A DNA stretch of 7,940 nucleotides, taken from NCBI GenBank assembly GCA_947259865.1, contig CAMYNZ010000171.1:1-7940 (forward strand), read 5' to 3'. The translations under genes were made by a program, and so were the position numbers. Below, in pieces: positions 1 through 5,907 of this stretch (the first letter of the stretch is position 1; each line of letters starts with the position of its first letter). This DNA comes from an uncultured Desulfobacterales bacterium. Its GTDB lineage: Bacteria > Desulfobacterota > Desulfobacteria > Desulfobacterales > G020354645. Under the pieces are notes generated by a model, which did not search any database, was not told the DNA's origin, and saw nothing but the letters and a program-made list of their open reading frames with translations.

Positions 1-479
1 AGCATGATTTTTCTGCCACTCATAAAGGCACGGCCAACGGCCAGCATTTGTTGTTCGCCGCCGCTGAGGGTGCCCGCCTTCTGCATCTTGCGCTCTTCCA
101 GGCGGGGAAGAATGGTAAATACCCGTTCGATATCCTTGGCAATATTTTCACGGTCTTTTCTGGCAAAGGTTGCCAGTTGAAGGTTCTCCAGCACGGTCAG
201 GTTTCCAAACAGACGTCTACCCTCGGGTACGTGGGAAATACCCAGCTGGCTGACAACTTTGTCGGCCGGATATTTGAGCAAATCTTTGTCCTGGAAGGTC
301 ATGCGGGTGCCCTTCTCCACCGGGACCATCCTCGATATGGCCCGCAGTGTCGTGCTTTTTCCAGCACCGTTGGCTCCGATAATGGTTACAATCTCACCTT
401 CCTCAATCTCAAAATTTATTCCGTGGAGGGCTTTTATCTTATCATAGGATACCTGCATATTTTCCACTGACAGCAGCAT
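1..479 (-). CDS. livF: Branched-chain amino acid ABC transporter ATP-binding protein LivF (partial, C-terminus outside window)
   Basis: This is the second of two ATPases that power the LivHM permease from the cytoplasmic face. Translating the minus strand from the ATG at 479-477 gives 159 residues before the window edge. They start MLLSVENMQVSYDKIKALHG and include Walker A GANGAGKST (residues 35-43), the LivF-typical HVPEGRR segment (83-89) and the ABC signature LSGGEQQ (138-144). Walker B, the D-loop and the H-loop lie beyond position 1; full LivF proteins are about 235 residues, so roughly a third is missing. The start shares one base with the livG stop (TGATG), and an AAGGAGG ribosome site sits at 490-496, ten bases upstream. 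Small oddities are Arg50 where ISG is usual after Walker A, and a non-standard GTRMTFQDKDL strand. Family assignment is very secure; the transported substrate is inferred from family only. Confidence 0.95.
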   Translation of the reverse strand, partial: MLLSVENMQVSYDKIKALHGINFEIEEGEIVTIIGANGAGKSTTLRAISRMVPVEKGTRMTFQDKDLLKYPADKVVSQLGISHVPEGRRLFGNLTVLENLQLATFARKDRENIAKDIERVFTILPRLEERKMQKAGTLSGGEQQMLAVGRAFMSGRKIM

Positions 480-1249
480 CAATCTATTGCCTCCTTGCCC
501 AGATAGGCATCAATCACTTTGGGGTTGTTCTGGATTTCTTCCGGTGTGCCTTCGGCGATCACCTCACCGAACACCAGGGTCTGTATTTCCTCACAAAGTT
601 CCATCACCAGCTTCAAGCGGTGTTCGATCAAAAAAATCGCCAGTCCGAATTCTTGATGAACCTGACGGATGATATCCATCATCTGAATGAGTTCTTCCGG
701 ATTCATACCGGCCGTCGGCTCGTCCAGAAAGAGAATTTTGGGCTCCATGGACAATGCCCTGGCCATCTCGACTCTACGCTGGTCACCGTATGGCAGATTG
801 AGCACATTCTGGTCTGCAAGTCCGGAAATACCGACCAGTTCAAGAAGGCTGTAAGCTTTCTCTCTGGCCTCATTTTCCTGTTGATGGCGCTTGGGGGTTC
901 CAAAAAAAGCACCGACCAGACCGTAGGTCATTCTGGAATACCGGGCCATGATCACGTGCTCCAGAACCGTCATATGGCGCCACAGTAACAGGTTCTGAAA
1001 CGTCCTGCCCAGCCCCATCGAAGCAATCTGGTAAGGCTGCAGGCCAACCAGCTCATCACCTTCCAGGCGGATCGATCCTTCAGTCGGCTGGTGAATTCCG
1101 CTGATCAAATTGAAGATGGTTGTCTTGCCTGCGCCATTGGGTCCGATCAGTCCTATGACCTGGCCGGGCTCGATCTTGAGGTTGTAATCGTACACAGCCC
1201 GCAGCCCGCCGAAATAGTGAGTCATTTTATCCACTTGAAGCAATGACAT
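479..1249 (-). CDS. livG: Branched-chain amino acid ABC transporter ATP-binding protein LivG
   Basis: This is a cytoplasmic ATPase subunit that pairs with LivF to drive uptake through LivHM. The 256-residue product has every ABC motif: Walker A GPNGAGKT (36-43), Q-loop Gln85 in RTFQN, the LivG-type signature LPYGDQ (152-157, with P-Y where other ABC proteins have S-G), Walker B ILFLDEP (172-178), D-loop AGMN (180-183) and switch His210 in IEHR. Its length is normal for LivG (about 255). It begins one base after the livM TAA, with an AGAGGT ribosome site (1255-1260) lying inside the last codons of livM, and it ends overlapping the livF start by one base, so translational coupling across livM-livG-livF is likely. 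No truncation or missing catalytic residue is seen. It can be told from LivF by the LPYG signature. Confidence 0.97.
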   Translation of the reverse strand: MSLLQVDKMTHYFGGLRAVYDYNLKIEPGQVIGLIGPNGAGKTTIFNLISGIHQPTEGSIRLEGDELVGLQPYQIASMGLGRTFQNLLLWRHMTVLEHVIMARYSRMTYGLVGAFFGTPKRHQQENEAREKAYSLLELVGISGLADQNVLNLPYGDQRRVEMARALSMEPKILFLDEPTAGMNPEELIQMMDIIRQVHQEFGLAIFLIEHRLKLVMELCEEIQTLVFGEVIAEGTPEEIQNNPKVIDAYLGKEAID

Positions 1250-1250
1250 A

Positions 1251-2558
1251 TTAGACCTCTTTTACTGAATTCTGTTTCGGCTGTATCAGCTTTTTAACAT
1301 TAAATTCCTTAAAGGCGATCAATCCTGTGGGGCGGTAGATCATCACCAGAATCAGAAGCAGCGGAATGACAATCCATTTGAAAAGTAACAGCGGCCGCAG
1401 GGCTTCGCCCAGCAAACTCAAGCTCACGGCCCCCACAATCGAGCCGTACACCGAATTGAGGCCGCCGAAGTACACCATGGCCAGCACCTCGGCCAATTTC
1501 TGAATACCGAATGTTGTCGGATTCACATAACGCAATACGTGGGCAAACAGCCCGCCGGCCACACCGGCCCAGAAAGCGGCAAACATAAAGGCCACCATCT
1601 TGGTGCGCCGGGTGTTGACGGTCATGGCATTGGCCGCCATCTCCTCATCTCTGACCGCATTGAGCGCTTTGCCAAGGGTGGAGCGGACAAAGTTGTTTAT
1701 GATCCAGATACAGGCGACGGTCCAGATAAACACCGTCGGCAAATTGGCCCAGTCGGGCTGGCTGCTGAGACCGCGCGGGCCGCCGACAAATTCCAGGTTC
1801 TCCATCAGACTTTTAACAATAAACATAAACGCCAGGGAAACGATCGCCAGGTAATCCCCCCGGGTTCTGAAGGAAGGGATGGCGACCAGCAATGCCCCCA
1901 GGGACGCGACCAAACCGCCTAATATGAGTCCCAGCGGGAACAGAAACGGACCTATAAAAGAAGGCATCAGCGCCTTTCCGAACAGGCTGTCATTGACAAA
2001 AAGAGAGACGGTAAAAACTGAAGCAGTATACGCTCCCAGGGCCATAAATCCGGGATGTGAACAGGAAAATTCTCCCATGTAACCGTTTATCACGTTCAGA
2101 CTTACGGTCACCATGATAGCGATCAGGGTAAATTTAAGTGTTAGCATCCGGTAGTCACTAACGCCGGCCCAGATATGCAAAATTGCGTACAGCAGAACCA
2201 GGTGGAAAAGTACGGATCCCTGGGTCGAGAAATTGAACAGTTTTGCCGCCAGCCGGTTGGCCGGTGCCAGGCTCAATCGCGCAATAATGCCGATCGGCAA
2301 AATATAAATCGACAACACAAAAAGCAAGATGCTGGGAATAAGCATCGGTTTTTTCAGTACGATCGCGAAGCCGAGGAGCGCCGGTATTTTGGACAGACCT
2401 AGAGCCAGGGCAAGCGGTGTGCCCACAATTTGTTCCAGGAAAACCGCAACCAGTGCACCTAAAAGCCACCCCAGAATCGGTACCCGGGAAAACAGTTCCC
2501 GGATTTTGCTCGTCAATCCACTTTCAGCTGCAGGTAATTCAGTGCTCGTTGCTTCCAT
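1251..2558 (-). CDS. livM: Branched-chain amino acid ABC transporter permease LivM
   Basis: This inner-membrane permease subunit forms the translocation path with LivH. The protein is highly hydrophobic, with about ten likely membrane segments. LivM landmarks are visible in order: SLNVINGYMGEFS followed by GFMALGAYTA; TRGDYLAIVSLAF; GGPRGLSSQ; the cytoplasmic coupling loop GKALNAVRDEEMAANAM; and YFGGLNSVYGSIVGA near the C-terminus. At about 435 residues it is longer than the 300-350 usual for many LivM proteins and resembles the long E. coli form, with extra N-terminal membrane segments. Start choice: an in-frame ATG at 2576 would add six residues but has no ribosome site, whereas the ATG at 2558 has AAAAGGG (2565-2571) six bases upstream, so 2558 is preferred. 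The gap to livH is 76 bp. The EFSCSHPGF stretch departs from the common QFSLGHAAF. Confidence 0.94.
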   Translation of the reverse strand: MEATSTELPAAESGLTSKIRELFSRVPILGWLLGALVAVFLEQIVGTPLALALGLSKIPALLGFAIVLKKPMLIPSILLFVLSIYILPIGIIARLSLAPANRLAAKLFNFSTQGSVLFHLVLLYAILHIWAGVSDYRMLTLKFTLIAIMVTVSLNVINGYMGEFSCSHPGFMALGAYTASVFTVSLFVNDSLFGKALMPSFIGPFLFPLGLILGGLVASLGALLVAIPSFRTRGDYLAIVSLAFMFIVKSLMENLEFVGGPRGLSSQPDWANLPTVFIWTVACIWIINNFVRSTLGKALNAVRDEEMAANAMTVNTRRTKMVAFMFAAFWAGVAGGLFAHVLRYVNPTTFGIQKLAEVLAMVYFGGLNSVYGSIVGAVSLSLLGEALRPLLLFKWIVIPLLLILVMIYRPTGLIAFKEFNVKKLIQPKQNSVKEV

Positions 2559-2564
2559 TTCAAT

Positions 2565-2571
2565 CCCTTTT
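2565..2571 (-). promoter_or_regulatory. Ribosome binding site deciding the livM start
   Basis: Minus-strand AAAAGGG lies six bases before the ATG at 2558-2556. The alternative in-frame ATG at 2576-2574 is preceded only by an AT-rich run (cgtttatataa) with no Shine-Dalgarno match, so this site favours the shorter livM reading. Confidence 0.55.
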
Positions 2572-2634
2572 CTCATTTATATAAACGATGCCTATACAAA
2601 AGACACCTTTTTATTCCATACTTTGCACCGTTTG

Positions 2635-3558
2635 CTACAATCGCAATTTAGCACTGTAGGGTTCGCCAAAGAAACCGTAGGGTCTGAAAACCAAAATCAG
2701 CAGTACGATGGAGTAGGCGATTAGATCCCGCAGCGTCGACGGAAAGATCATGGCCACAAAGATTTCAATAAATCCCAACAGAAATCCGGCCAGCGTGGCC
2801 CCCATAATCGAGCCCCTTCCGCCCAGAATCGCGGCGACAAAGGCCTTCCAGCCGAATAAAATCCCCATATACGGGTCCAGGACCGGATAGGCAACCCCAA
2901 AAAGAATACCCGCCACGGCGGCCAGCGATGATCCTATGGCAAAGGTCATGGCGGCAATACGGTTAATCGACACGCCCATCAAGGGTACGACTACATAGTC
3001 AAATGCCATGGCCCGCATGGCCATCCCCCAACGGGTCTTTTTGATAAACAAATGCAGGGCCAGCATGAACGAAAGCGAAATGGCTACGATCATGATCTTT
3101 TTGTTGGTGATGAACACGCCGCCGATATCGTAGGTCACGGTTTTGATCAATGACGGAAAGCTTACCCGCTGGGTGCCCATGCCCCACAGGATGAGGATTT
3201 CCAGAATAATACCGATCATCAAACCAGTAATGGCCGCAGAAGCGCGGGGTGCCGATCTCAACGGCCGGTAACCCACGCGCTCAACGAACATGCCCACAAA
3301 TGAGGTCAGAAACATGGAAATGAGGATGGTCAACACCAGGATCAGCCAACCGGGCATTGCAAAAGTCCCCAGTGAGGCAACCGCCATCAAACCGGTTGCA
3401 ACACCGAAACCGATGTAGGCCCCGACCATAAAAATATCGCCATGGGCAAAGTTGAAGAGCATCAGGATGCTGTAGACCATGGCATAACCCAACGCAATCA
3501 GAGCATAGAAGCTGCCCCACTGCAGGGCGTTGACCAGGTTCTGCAGGAAAAATACCAT
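2635..3558 (-). CDS. livH: Branched-chain amino acid ABC transporter permease LivH
   Basis: This inner-membrane permease is the partner of LivM. The 307-residue product matches the usual LivH length (about 300). Family landmarks are NFAHGDIFMVGAYIGF (from residue 36), ERVGYRPLRSAPRASAAITG (from 93), a cytoplasmic coupling loop beginning KTRWGMAMRAMAFD that would contact the ATPase, and GWKAFVAAILGGRGSIMGA followed by GFLLGFIE towards the C-terminus. About eight hydrophobic segments are visible. An AAGGAG ribosome site (3567-3572) precedes the ATG by eight bases. The gene lies immediately downstream of a terminator-like hairpin (3581-3617) and is the first of the membrane and ATPase genes, so its expression probably depends on read-through from the binding-protein gene or on a promoter not recognised here. 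No defect is seen. Confidence 0.96.
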   Translation of the reverse strand: MVFFLQNLVNALQWGSFYALIALGYAMVYSILMLFNFAHGDIFMVGAYIGFGVATGLMAVASLGTFAMPGWLILVLTILISMFLTSFVGMFVERVGYRPLRSAPRASAAITGLMIGIILEILILWGMGTQRVSFPSLIKTVTYDIGGVFITNKKIMIVAISLSFMLALHLFIKKTRWGMAMRAMAFDYVVVPLMGVSINRIAAMTFAIGSSLAAVAGILFGVAYPVLDPYMGILFGWKAFVAAILGGRGSIMGATLAGFLLGFIEIFVAMIFPSTLRDLIAYSIVLLILVFRPYGFFGEPYSAKLRL

Positions 3559-3580
3559 CGAATTGGCTCCTTGTTATTCT

Positions 3581-3617
3581 AAAAAAGCGGGCTCAGGGCG
3601 TATCGCCCTGGCCCGCT
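3581..3617 (-). terminator. Intrinsic-terminator-like hairpin between the binding-protein gene and livH
   Basis: On the minus strand a GC-rich stem (positions 3617-3586) is followed at once by six T residues (3586-3581). The outer arm AGCGGGC pairs with GCCCGCT (7 bp), then comes a C-G pair with one bulged base, then a perfect inner 6 bp arm AGGGCG/CGCCCT closing a 3-base loop. This is the classic rho-independent form in the direction of the liv operon. Because livH starts only 23 bp beyond it, the likely role is partial termination, which would make binding-protein mRNA more abundant than permease and ATPase mRNA. That role is inferred; the structure itself is plain in the sequence. Confidence 0.82.
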
Positions 3618-3620
3618 CTT

Positions 3621-3664
3621 CTTTCCAGCGTGTCACAGCTCTTGGGGGCTGCGACTTTCCAGCG
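3621..3664. repeat. Direct repeat CTTTCCAGCG flanking a small inverted repeat
   Basis: The 10-mer CTTTCCAGCG occurs at 3621-3630 and again at 3655-3664. The 24 bases between hold a second, weaker hairpin: GTCACAGC at 3632-3639 can pair with GCTGCGAC at 3648-3655 (8 bp including one G-T pair). It sits in the 147 bp gap between the binding-protein stop and livH, just before the terminator-like hairpin. It could be part of the 3' end structure of the binding-protein transcript, for example protection against exonucleases. Function unknown. Confidence 0.35.
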
Positions 3665-3705
3665 AGCCGCAGATCTTCGTCGCAGGTCTTTTACCCGGAC
3701 GCTAA

Positions 3706-4884
3706 CTACGGACAAACTGATTTATAAAATTCAAATTCACCCTGGTCACTGATCTTGACGATAACGGCACATTTTACCGGATCGCCTTCTTCAGTGAAGG
3801 TCATTTTACCGGTGATACCATCAAACTCCTTGATTTTCGCCAGGGCTTCCCGCACGCACTGACGGTCTTTTTTCAGATCGCCGGTGATCTCCCCGCAGGA
3901 TTGAATGGCCTCCTGGGCTAAGCGCATGGAGTCCCAGGTCAAGGCGCCGACATCATCCGGCACGTAACCGTGTTCTTTGTTATAGCGATCGATAAATGCT
4001 TTGGTGGCACCGGTGGCGCCGGCCGCCGCATAATGCGTGCTGAAGAAAAGGCCGTAGCAGTCTTTGCCGCAAAGCTTTACGGTCTCTGCCGAGCCCCAGC
4101 TGTCACTGCCCACGATCGGTTTAGCCCAGCCCAGCTGATGGGCCTGTTGAACGATCAGGGCGACCTCGTTGTAGTATTGCGGCGTAAATATAAATTCAGC
4201 GCCGGAATTGATGATGTTGGTCAACTGGGAACTGAAGTCGGCATCCTTGGTGGTAAAACTTTCATAGGCCGTTACAGAACCAGATCCATAAATGTCTTCC
4301 CAGGCCTTTTTGAAAAACTCGGCCAGACCTTTGGGGTAGTCACTGGCAACATCATACAAAACCGCGGCCTTTTTGTAGCCGAATTCATCTTTAACAAAAT
4401 TGGCCACCACCGGCCCTTGAAATGGGTCCAGGAAACAGCCGCGGAAAACATAGGGGCGATCCTTGGTGGTTTTCGGATTGGTTGACCAGGGACTGATCAT
4501 GGGAGTTTTGTAGTTATTGGCTACTTCGCCGGCCGGTACCGCCTGCTTGGAAGATTGGGGGCCGATAATCATCAAGACCTCATCCTCGGTAATCATTTTT
4601 GTGTTGGCTTTAACCGCCGATTCAGCCTTGGACTCATTGTCTTCAATTACCAGCTCAACCTGATATTTTTTACCGCCAACTTCAAGGCCACCGGCAGCAT
4701 TTATATCAGCCAGCCACATCTGGGCCGCAAATTTAGTACCTTCACCCACTTTGGGGATATCACCCGTAATAGGCGCATTGATGCCAATCTTTATGGTTTT
4801 GGGTGCCTCGGGGCCGCAGGCTACAAAGGCTACAGCAAGTGCAACGCAAAAAATTATCATGGTACCCAATAATCGTATTTTCAT
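3706..4884 (-). CDS. Branched-chain/hydrophobic amino acid ABC transporter substrate-binding lipoprotein (LivJ/LivK-type)
   Basis: This is the periplasmic receptor that captures the substrate and delivers it to LivHM. The 392-residue product starts with a lipoprotein signal peptide: basic KIR, a hydrophobic run, then FVAC with the lipidated Cys at 23 (Phe at -3 is less usual). The mature part is a type 1 periplasmic-binding fold, with IKIGINAPITGD opening the first lobe, a ligand-pocket segment IGPQSSKQAVPAGE (Ser111-Ser112) and SPWSTNPKTT, and FTPQYYNEVALIVQQAHQLG in the second lobe. The mature region contains seven further cysteines. A GTG at 4887 directly precedes the ATG at 4884; the ATG is chosen because AAGGAGGT (4889-4896) leaves five bases to it and only two to the GTG. 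It is first in the liv operon and followed by a terminator-like hairpin. Leucine, isoleucine and valine are likely ligands, but the family also binds amides, urea and aromatic compounds, so the ligand is not settled. Confidence 0.93.
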   Translation of the reverse strand: MKIRLLGTMIIFCVALAVAFVACGPEAPKTIKIGINAPITGDIPKVGEGTKFAAQMWLADINAAGGLEVGGKKYQVELVIEDNESKAESAVKANTKMITEDEVLMIIGPQSSKQAVPAGEVANNYKTPMISPWSTNPKTTKDRPYVFRGCFLDPFQGPVVANFVKDEFGYKKAAVLYDVASDYPKGLAEFFKKAWEDIYGSGSVTAYESFTTKDADFSSQLTNIINSGAEFIFTPQYYNEVALIVQQAHQLGWAKPIVGSDSWGSAETVKLCGKDCYGLFFSTHYAAAGATGATKAFIDRYNKEHGYVPDDVGALTWDSMRLAQEAIQSCGEITGDLKKDRQCVREALAKIKEFDGITGKMTFTEEGDPVKCAVIVKISDQGEFEFYKSVCP

Positions 4885-4888
4885 CACT

Positions 4889-4896
4889 ACCTCCTT
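4889..4896 (-). promoter_or_regulatory. Strong ribosome binding site of the binding-protein gene
   Basis: Minus-strand AAGGAGGT is an eight-base match to the anti-Shine-Dalgarno. Its GGAGG core ends five bases before the ATG at 4884 but only two before the GTG at 4887, which decides the start. It fits a gene whose product is needed in excess. Confidence 0.75.
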
Positions 4897-4928
4897 CTAC
4901 GCTGCCGTTATATTATTTTGGTTTGCAG

Positions 4929-4957
4929 AATAAATACAGTTTCCTAGCTCAAATCAA
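4929..4957 (-). promoter_or_regulatory. Candidate sigma70-type promoter of the liv operon
   Basis: On the minus strand TTGATT (4957-4952) lies 17 bases before TTTATT (4934-4929). Each is four of six against the consensus. Transcription would start near 4922, giving a leader of about 38 bases to the ATG at 4884. The region is AT-rich, so chance matches are expected; another TTGATT begins near 5000 but with a poorer -10. Confidence 0.3.
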
Positions 4958-5215
4958 TTTAACTTCGGGTTGTTAACACAGGGATTTGACTTAATCAACT
5001 CCTAAAATTAATAATAATCAGCATTTGAATTTGTAAAGGAACAATTGCATAGAAAAACGAAAAAACCTGAGGTATAAATTCTTGGTCTTACAATATTTCG
5101 ACCCTGATATATCGTTAAAACGCGGGGTGCAGCCTTTTTATTTAAAATAACAACCACGGCAATCGGCATCCCGGCTGTTAAATACAACGCATAGACGTGC
5201 AAAACAGGGGTTTTC

Positions 5216-5240
5216 TTATAGACAAGCTTGCTTTCTATAA
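5216..5240. repeat. AT-rich inverted repeat followed by an A run
   Basis: TTATAGA at 5216-5222 pairs with TCTATAA at 5234-5240, and AAG (5224-5226) with CTT (5231-5233), leaving one bulged C and a CTTG loop. It is followed on the plus strand by A residues, not T, so it is not a terminator in that direction, and no T run follows on the minus strand either. It may be an operator or have no function. Confidence 0.35.
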
Positions 5241-5246
5241 AAAAAA

Positions 5247-5261
5247 ATCAAATAAATTGAT
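5247..5261. promoter_or_regulatory. Inverted repeat ATCAA-N5-TTGAT, candidate Lrp-family site
   Basis: This 15 bp element has perfect 5 bp arms around five A/T bases. It overlaps the -35 box (5257-5262) of the candidate lrp promoter, so a protein bound here would affect lrp transcription. The size and symmetry fit Lrp/AsnC operators in general, but the specificity of this regulator is unknown and the assignment is inferred from position. Confidence 0.35.
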
Positions 5262-5286
5262 AATTACATAAAAATTTTTATAAAAT
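5257..5286 (+). promoter_or_regulatory. Candidate sigma70 promoter of the lrp-gcv operon
   Basis: TTGATA (5257-5262, five of six) is followed after 18 bases by TAAAAT (5281-5286, five of six). The predicted start near 5293 would leave a leader of about 107 bases to the lrp ATG at 5400. A full TTGACA also occurs at 5288-5293, but no good -10 lies at the right distance downstream of it. The AT-rich background lowers certainty. Confidence 0.45.
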
Positions 5287-5298
5287 ATTGACATAAAT

Positions 5299-5310
5299 AT
5301 CAAATTTGAT
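5299..5310. promoter_or_regulatory. Perfect 12 bp palindrome ATCAAATTTGAT, candidate operator
   Basis: The palindrome is exact and lies a few bases downstream of the predicted lrp transcription start, a natural place for autorepression. It shares the ATCAA/TTGAT arms of the element at 5247-5261; the two centres are about 50 bp apart. Its assignment to the adjacent regulator is inferred. Confidence 0.4.
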
Positions 5311-5399
5311 TAGTTGAATTATTAAATTATTTGTCGTGATTCACGGATCAATTTTCCGATGGCATCAAGCCCGGAATTCCAGATAACTTTTTTAAAATC

Positions 5400-5843
5400 A
5401 TGAAGATCGACCAAACGAATATCCAGATCATAAAGCACCTCCGCAGCGGCCGAAAATCGTATAAAAAAATTGCCACTGAACTGGGCATTACCCAGAACAC
5501 GGTCAGATCCCGGGTCAACAAATTGATCAAAGAGGGGGTTATCGAGATTTCAGGTTTTGCAAATCCGGAGTCACTGGCAGGGCACCGGGTGGTGATGGTC
5601 GGTGTGAAATTGACAACCATGAATCTGGTCGAAAAAGGTGCCGAATTCAGCGAGCTGAAAGGAGTGGTTTCCGTGAGTGTTGTAACCGGACGCTTTGACC
5701 TCATGCTGGTGGTACTTCTAAAGGAGGGTTTTGGATTGTTGGAATTTTACACCCAGGAGGTGGCCCGCATAGATGGTATTCAGTCCGTGGAAACTTTCGT
5801 GATCTATAAATCCTATAACTTGAAGGTGCCCTATATCCTATAG
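5400..5843 (+). CDS. Lrp/AsnC family transcriptional regulator
   Basis: This is a feast/famine-type DNA-binding regulator that responds to amino acids. The 147-residue product has the family layout: an N-terminal helix-turn-helix (SYKKIATELGITQNTVRSRV, residues 20-39, then NKLIKEGVIE), a linker beta strand, and a C-terminal RAM ligand/oligomerisation domain (about 63-140) with GRFDLMLVVLL and IDGIQSVETFVIYKSYNLK. The start MKIDQTNIQIIKHL matches the usual family N-terminus, and no alternative ATG, GTG or TTG lies upstream in frame before the stop at 5337-5339. Even so, no Shine-Dalgarno precedes this ATG (upstream is cttttttaaaatc). The gene is divergent from the liv operon and 64 bp before gcvH with no clear promoter between, so it probably leads the gcv operon. 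The ligand may be glycine, leucine or another amino acid; it is not evident from sequence. Confidence 0.93.
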   Translation: MKIDQTNIQIIKHLRSGRKSYKKIATELGITQNTVRSRVNKLIKEGVIEISGFANPESLAGHRVVMVGVKLTTMNLVEKGAEFSELKGVVSVSVVTGRFDLMLVVLLKEGFGLLEFYTQEVARIDGIQSVETFVIYKSYNLKVPYIL

Positions 5844-5907
5844 CAATGGCAATGAAATTTTGATATGCAAGCAATATCCAAAATCCAAATGTTGAGGAGG
5901 AAAAGTC

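Larger units (their letters stand above)
4885..5399. other. AT-rich divergent intergenic region (no gene recognised)
   Basis: These 515 bp separate the two divergent operons and are clearly richer in A and T than the flanking genes. I see no tRNA, no glycine riboswitch-like fold and no convincing coding region. One 64-codon open frame on the minus strand (5008-5202) has no ribosome site and no recognisable family. The visible content is a candidate liv promoter near 4929-4957, a candidate lrp promoter at 5257-5286, ATCAA/TTGAT-type inverted repeats at 5247-5261, 5299-5310 and (imperfect) 5347-5360, a TTGA/TCAA inverted repeat at 4986-4998, and a small AT-rich hairpin at 5216-5240. The region probably houses regulation of both operons. 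Confidence 0.7.

Noticed and set aside
48..470. 140-codon open frame on the plus strand
   Set aside because: It is antisense to livF, whose Walker A and signature motifs are clear on the minus strand; the plus reading resembles no known protein.
620..988. 122-codon open frame on the plus strand opposite livG
   Set aside because: It is an antisense shadow of a gene with all ABC motifs intact.
2158..2469. 103-codon open frame on the minus strand inside livM in another frame
   Set aside because: It is an out-of-frame reading of livM with low-complexity Cys/Gly/Arg content.
5008..5202. 64-codon open frame on the minus strand in the spacer
   Set aside because: There is no ribosome site and no recognisable family; the AT-rich composition resembles the non-coding surroundings and it lies between candidate regulatory sites.
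5216..5240. Hairpin as terminator for either operon
   Set aside because: It is AT-rich and followed by A residues on the plus strand with no T run after it on the minus strand; neither operon ends here.
5340..5399. Possible 20-codon N-terminal extension of the Lrp-family protein
   Set aside because: The frame is open but has no ATG, GTG or TTG, and the family N-terminus begins at the ATG at 5400.
4885..5399. Glycine riboswitch or tRNA in the spacer
   Set aside because: I found no conserved glycine riboswitch core, no cloverleaf and no CCA-like end; control by the Lrp-family protein explains the context better.
5844..5907. Separate promoter for gcvH
   Set aside because: TTGATA occurs at 5860-5865, but no acceptable -10 lies 16-18 bases downstream; co-transcription with the regulator gene is simpler.
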